Shown: one piece after another, positions 59,258-64,000 of the stretch
Position numbering within the stretch: the stretch's first letter is position 1
How the letters are laid out: the number at the start of each line of letters is the position of its first letter
Source of the DNA: Candidatus Zixiibacteriota bacterium
Lineage (GTDB): Bacteria > Zixibacteria > MSB-5A5 > GN15 > JAAZOE01
Assembly: GCA_023138975.1 (NCBI GenBank)
Contig: JAGLON010000033.1
Coordinates: forward strand, 1-64,000
DNA length: 64,000 nt
Direction: 5' to 3'
Notes under the pieces: generated by a model
Seen by the model: the letters and a program-made list of their open reading frames with translations, nothing else
Database searches by the model: none
What the model was told of the DNA's origin: nothing
Position numbers and translations under genes: made by a program

Positions 59258-61066
59258 ATGTTCAAATCTGTTTGGTGTCGGATATTTCTATTTGTTCTGA
59301 TGCTGCTAATCATACCATCAATGGTTTCGGCCCAAGCTATTATTGCCGATCATAATGCCGTTGACGCCTTTGATAATATCCCGGATAACTGGATTGACTC
59401 GGTCAGAAATTATCAATTGTTTTATATCCATCAATCGCATGGCTCTCAACTAATTCAGGGATTAAAAATCCTGTACAACGAAGATACCAAGTACTACCCG
59501 AACGCGATGGAGGCATTGTGGTGGATATATCCGACCGGTCAGGAAGTCGGGTGGAACGGCGATACGGCTTTTGCATACTATGTACGTCAGTATTTAGATA
59601 CAAATTCAGTAAATTGTGATGTGGTATCGGTCTCTTGGTGCGGTGGAGCCTATTCCTGCAGCGAATCTGAAATCAATAAGTTTATGACGGGGTGGCTGAA
59701 TCTGTCCCATGATTACCCGGATGTGAATTTTATAGTACAGACTTCTCGCCTGATGGATGCCCACGGTGAGAGCTTTGAATCAACCGGCCGGAGTATTATG
59801 AAGGCCAATCAATATATACGTAACTTCGCTATCGCCAACGATATGTATGTTCTTGATTATGGCGATATCGAAGGTTTTAATGTAGTAACTGGTCAGCTTG
59901 ACTCAATGGCAACTGATTCAGGAACAACCTGGTGGAATGATTACTGCAATGCTGGGAACAATTGTCCCGATTGTATAAGCTCTCCGGTCTTTCCAAGTTC
60001 TCATTGGAATAGCAGTATTATGGGGACAACGGAATCCTGCGCTCACTGCTATAGTCCTTTATGGGACGGCGTTAACTGTTATCGTAAAGCTAAAGCCTGG
60101 TGGTGGATGATGGCGCAAATCGCAGGCTGGGATGGCGGTTCCGGAGGTGGAGATACTCTGGCACCGGTCATAAGCAATATAAACGCAAGTAATATTTCAG
60201 AAAATTCGGCGACTATAACCTGGACGACCGATGAGCCGGCGACATCTCAGGTGGAGTATGGATTTGATGCTAATTATGGTTGGTTCTCCTCTATAAATAC
60301 GAACTTAACTACCGGTCATAGTGTGACCCTAACCGGGTTGAGCTCTGATACACCTTATCATTGTCGCCCGAAAAGTCGTGACGGATCGTCGAATGAGGCC
60401 GTCGGGAGTAATTCTTCCTTTAGAACAGATGCACCTCCACCTCCACCGGATACGGTCAATATTGGGAGTCTGGTCATTCCTTCCGGTACTCAAACGATAG
60501 CGGTCCCGGTAAATTTGCAAAATTTCCAGAAATTGGCGGCTATAGATTTTCCTGTAAAGTGGAGTTCTCCTGATTTGACTTGTGATTCGGTTTCGTTTAC
60601 CGGTTCACGGCTATCATATATTAGCACCAAGCTCTCCGATATCGATAACGATAATCGAAGAATGCACGCTGGTGTTGTGGTAGTGATGGAATCATATATC
60701 CCTGTCGATTCCGGCCTTGTTTTTACAGTTTACTTTTCGGTGAATCCTTCAGCTGCAGCCCAGACTATAGTCGTTGATAGTACGTTGTATCCGCCTTCGT
60801 TTTCATATACAACGACCGATACTACGGGAACGGGACATCCCGCCAAGTGTAAGTCCGGTACAGTTGAGATTTTTATTGTCCCCGATACGATTCCGCCATC
60901 ACAAATTGATGATTTGGGGACGCTTCCAGGAACGATTCTTGGATATCCCGGATTGCGCGATTTCCGGCATTTGGATGCTTTGTTGGCAGGGCAAACTGTT
61001 GCTGTCGAATACCGGCAAAGGTTGAGAATAAAGTTGTTATCGAGATTAAAATTATTGAATATTTAG
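59258..61066 (+). CDS. Secreted H-x-S-H-G family protein with FnIII and cohesin-like domain, C-terminus possibly disrupted (paralog P5)
   Basis: N-terminal domain nearly identical to P3. Then FnIII 'SATITWTTDEPATSQVEYG' and a cohesin-like region (about 60449..60878), then an abrupt low-similarity tail. Confidence 0.78.
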   Translation: MFKSVWCRIFLFVLMLLIIPSMVSAQAIIADHNAVDAFDNIPDNWIDSVRNYQLFYIHQSHGSQLIQGLKILYNEDTKYYPNAMEALWWIYPTGQEVGWNGDTAFAYYVRQYLDTNSVNCDVVSVSWCGGAYSCSESEINKFMTGWLNLSHDYPDVNFIVQTSRLMDAHGESFESTGRSIMKANQYIRNFAIANDMYVLDYGDIEGFNVVTGQLDSMATDSGTTWWNDYCNAGNNCPDCISSPVFPSSHWNSSIMGTTESCAHCYSPLWDGVNCYRKAKAWWWMMAQIAGWDGGSGGGDTLAPVISNINASNISENSATITWTTDEPATSQVEYGFDANYGWFSSINTNLTTGHSVTLTGLSSDTPYHCRPKSRDGSSNEAVGSNSSFRTDAPPPPPDTVNIGSLVIPSGTQTIAVPVNLQNFQKLAAIDFPVKWSSPDLTCDSVSFTGSRLSYISTKLSDIDNDNRRMHAGVVVVMESYIPVDSGLVFTVYFSVNPSAAAQTIVVDSTLYPPSFSYTTTDTTGTGHPAKCKSGTVEIFIVPDTIPPSQIDDLGTLPGTILGYPGLRDFRHLDALLAGQTVAVEYRQRLRIKLLSRLKLLNI

Positions 61067-61228
61067 GAGTGACAAAGATCGCCTGAAAAGATTGAAAACC
61101 GGTTTAGCCAGAGAGCTATTGACTAATTAGTGACTTGGCAAGGTGTTAAAACAGAATGAATTAGCGTAATATACAGAAACGATTGAAAACCAGCATAGCT
61201 GGGTGTAACAACTTAATCGAACTAATAA

Positions 61229-61259
61229 AAAACGGCCGATAGATGCATCTCGGCCGTTT
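61229..61259. terminator. Bidirectional terminator candidate
   Basis: AAACGGCCGA-TAGATGCATC-TCGGCCGTTT. Confidence 0.7.
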
Positions 61260-61288
61260 ACTATTTTAACCATTCAGATTAAACAGTG

Positions 61289-62173
61289 CTAGATAATTTC
61301 AGATTTGTTTTGCCACTCTTCTATTATCGGTTTGAAGAATTTAAGGAAATCTTCGGCGATTTCCTTTTTGGCGATATCATTCGGGTGAGAATCTCGTTCA
61401 TTTGATTTCCGGTATTTTGCTTTCAGGGTATTATCTTCTCCTGCCAGGAAGTTAAACAGATCATAAATTACCAGATTACTAAAACCGGTTTCTTCTTTAT
61501 AGCGGGGAAGATATTCCTTCATCAGCCAGGTATTGAAATCTCTTGCCCGTTGCGCATTTTCCGGAGTTGTGACTGCGGGTACGTTTGGCGGAGCGGTCAT
61601 GTAGATGAATAACTTATCCGGATACTTGCCTAACTCTGCTTTAAGACCCTCAAAGGTTGCTTTGTAGTTGGCAATACTGCGGTCATGGCTGGCAGCATTG
61701 CCTTCACCGGAGCCCTCCGATGTAATAATACTGTTTGGATAGCAGGATTTGAACATGATGATATCGTTTGTTTTGCCATCTTCATAGTATTTATTAGGGT
61801 GAGCCTTGAAATTAAGGATATTGTCCATATCGGTTTTGAATTTGGGCAGCCAATCGCTAATATCGGTTTTTTGACCGATTTCATCTCCGTAAGTACAGCT
61901 GCGGATTACAATGCCCATATTAAGCAGGTTGTCGCGCAACTCTCCACGATACATGAATCCATTTCCTACCGAGTGGTGCAGGAAGACCATTCTGGTTGAG
62001 TATATACCGTCGAGATGATCTAAGAGTCCTTCAGCGATGATATATGAGTTTTCCACACTCATTTGCGCCATTGCGGCATGTCTTTGTGCCTTTATCATTT
62101 TGTACCCGATGTACAATCCTATGACAATTCCTACGGCAATTAAGGCCAGAAGAAAAATAGTCATTTTGTTCAT
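61289..62173 (-). CDS. Membrane-anchored SGNH-hydrolase-like protein
   Basis: N-terminal TM, 'MVFLHHSVGNGFMY' nucleophile-like block, 'FIYMTAPPNVP', terminal 'ERDSHPND' (D-x-x-H-like). Confidence 0.6.
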   Translation of the reverse strand: MNKMTIFLLALIAVGIVIGLYIGYKMIKAQRHAAMAQMSVENSYIIAEGLLDHLDGIYSTRMVFLHHSVGNGFMYRGELRDNLLNMGIVIRSCTYGDEIGQKTDISDWLPKFKTDMDNILNFKAHPNKYYEDGKTNDIIMFKSCYPNSIITSEGSGEGNAASHDRSIANYKATFEGLKAELGKYPDKLFIYMTAPPNVPAVTTPENAQRARDFNTWLMKEYLPRYKEETGFSNLVIYDLFNFLAGEDNTLKAKYRKSNERDSHPNDIAKKEIAEDFLKFFKPIIEEWQNKSEII

Positions 62174-62475
62174 TTTCAGCTCCTCCTGATTATTTTGTAT
62201 CTATTTCATATTTTACACCCATTTCAGAATAGGATGCAATAAAAAACGGAGAATTCCGAAATTCTGTATTAAATAAAATGTTGTACTGAGTGAAATAGAG
62301 TTATATATTTGAGCTGCATGGACGTAAATCATTCTATCACATAGACGATAATTCAAATAAGGCACTGTAATATCTGATTTGCTTGTGTCTTTAGCCAATG
62401 GTGATAAGGATAGAACATTATTGCTAGTTCAATATAGTAGAATCTAAAAATCTAATCCCGGTGGGAGTTGTGTTG

Positions 62476-63120
62476 ATGAGTTACCAGAAGGGTTCTTTAC
62501 GAACTGATATTGACAAGTTTTACAAGATACATTTTGGGACGACAAATCCAACTTTTCTCAGAAAGTTAAAATTCTGGTTGTATCATTTCGGACTCCATTG
62601 TGTTGTTATATACAGATTTGGGAAATGGGCTCGTAATCTTAAAATGCGAAATAAACTGTTTGGCGTACCTGTTTTTATTATTCAAAGGTTCTTTAACTTT
62701 TATATGCGTTTAATGTACCATGTCGAGGTTGATGACGCTGATATTGAGCCGGGGTTTTATATCGGGCATATTGGAACTATCTTTGTCGGACCCAGTAAAA
62801 TCGGTAAGAATTTCAGCATTCATCATAATGTAACAATCGGAATCGGTCATGCTCAGGCTGCTGAAGGTGTACCCACTATCGGAGATAATGTCTGGATCGG
62901 GGCCGGAGCGATGATTTCAGGGGCAATTAAAATTGGCAGCAATGTGACTGTCGCCAACGGATGCATGCTATCGAGAAATATCCCGGATGGAGCGTTAGCT
63001 GTAGGAAATCCGGGCCGGGTTATTATGAAAGAATATGACAACAACCACTTATTGAGTGGGGAGGCCATTGAAAAACCTGCCGATCCGAAAACCGATCCTC
63101 CAACGGTTTCGGATTCTTAA
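62476..63120 (+). CDS. Serine O-acetyltransferase-like (left-handed beta-helix) acyltransferase
   Basis: 'IGKNFSIHHNVTIGIGHAQAAEGVPTIGDNVWIGAGAMISGAIKIGSNVTVANGCML...VGNPGRVI' hexapeptide repeats. Confidence 0.88.
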   Translation: MSYQKGSLRTDIDKFYKIHFGTTNPTFLRKLKFWLYHFGLHCVVIYRFGKWARNLKMRNKLFGVPVFIIQRFFNFYMRLMYHVEVDDADIEPGFYIGHIGTIFVGPSKIGKNFSIHHNVTIGIGHAQAAEGVPTIGDNVWIGAGAMISGAIKIGSNVTVANGCMLSRNIPDGALAVGNPGRVIMKEYDNNHLLSGEAIEKPADPKTDPPTVSDS

Positions 63121-63149
63121 ATAGCCGTAGTATTTAATAGAATGCACCT

Positions 63150-64000
63150 ATGTATAAGCTGATAAAATCGATATTAAAACATGCTTCAGTGTACGGACTG
63201 GGGGATATTTTGGCAAAAGGCATTGCCTTTTTCATGATCCCTTTTTATACCCGCTTTCTTTCCACCGAACAATATGGCACACTTGAGCTGCTTGATCTAA
63301 CCAGTTATGTCGTTGCGATGATATTGGCTACCGGAGTCGGCGAAGCCGTTTACCGTTTTTATTACAACTATGATGATCCGGAAAAAAAGAAAACAGTTAT
63401 CAGTACGGCCATGATTACCTATTGGGTGAACCTGGCAATAGGTCTTCCGCTGTTACTATTATTTTCAGCTGATATTTCAAACTTGGTGTTCGAAACGGTC
63501 GATTTTTATCGACTGTTCCATATTATGTTTATCACGACCGGCATCGCGCTTAGTAATGAGATTCCACGTGTATTTTTACGGATTCAGCGGAAATCGAAGC
63601 TATTCGTAGCTGTTTCTCTTACTAAGCTGGTTATTAATCTGGGACTGAATATCCTGTTTATTGTTAAGTATGATATGGGTGTCGAAGGAATTCTATATGG
63701 TGGTTTGATTGCCACTGCGATAGTAGGCATTTTCCTGCTCATTTATGTTTTCACACAAGTTAAACTAAAATTCTCGTTCGAGATTTTAAACGCGATGGTA
63801 AAATATGGACTGCCGCTGGTATTAAACTGGTTGGGGATGTTTGTCCTTCATTTTGGAGACCGGTTTCTATTACAACGGTTTTCATCTCTCGCCGATGTAG
63901 GTATTTATGGGGTAGCGTATAAATTTGGTATGGTTCTTAATTTCATGATCCTCACACCGTTTTTAAATATCTGGAAACCGAAGCAGTTTGAAATCGCAAA
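63150..64000 (+). CDS. Polysaccharide flippase (Wzx/MOP family), truncated by the window end
   Basis: Open frame from ATG at 63150 to the window end: 'MYKLIKSILKHASVYGLGDILAKGIAFFMIPFYTRFLSTEQYGTLELLDLTSY...'. Absent from the ORF track because no stop lies inside the window. Confidence 0.9.
   Translation, partial: MYKLIKSILKHASVYGLGDILAKGIAFFMIPFYTRFLSTEQYGTLELLDLTSYVVAMILATGVGEAVYRFYYNYDDPEKKKTVISTAMITYWVNLAIGLPLLLLFSADISNLVFETVDFYRLFHIMFITTGIALSNEIPRVFLRIQRKSKLFVAVSLTKLVINLGLNILFIVKYDMGVEGILYGGLIATAIVGIFLLIYVFTQVKLKFSFEILNAMVKYGLPLVLNWLGMFVLHFGDRFLLQRFSSLADVGIYGVAYKFGMVLNFMILTPFLNIWKPKQFEIA

Overview
This 64 kb bacterial chromosome segment is moderately AT-rich. Its dockerin, FnIII and FlgD-like 'NPFNP' C-terminal tags suggest a Zixibacteria/FCB-like lineage, but that placement is inferred from domain style only. 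No rRNA, CRISPR array or intact transposase was recognised. One tRNA-Arg(ACG) is present.

The left part (0.4-21 kb) holds a two-RCK K+ channel, an ABC-2 exporter, a PbpC plus alpha-2-macroglobulin pair with an intact CLEQ thioester motif, two divergent multi-PAS regulators, and a DUF2089 pair.

The middle (21-35 kb) holds a large secreted FG-GAP/dockerin protein. It is followed by a tight sigma factor / anti-sigma-like / TPR-CHAT protease / secreted subtilase cassette, a PKD-repeat subtilase, and a DUF2335 pair.

The right part (35-64 kb) holds a sigma54 regulator with a degenerate receiver, a membrane-anchored RdhA-like Fe-S protein, a lipoprotein oligopeptidase B, tRNA-Arg, PP2C, thiN, Wzz and PorV/Q. 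It continues into an exopolysaccharide-like locus (AMP-ligase, ACP, AsnB, NadE, acetyltransferase, Wzx). Repeated secreted proteins are interleaved in that locus: FnIII proteins and four copies of an unassigned Cys-rich H-x-S-H-G domain. A fifth copy of this domain lies at 21 kb.

The two strongest leads for undescribed biology are the sigma/CHAT/subtilase cassette (23.7-29.2 kb) and the H-x-S-H-G secreted paralog family with interchangeable C-terminal tags.
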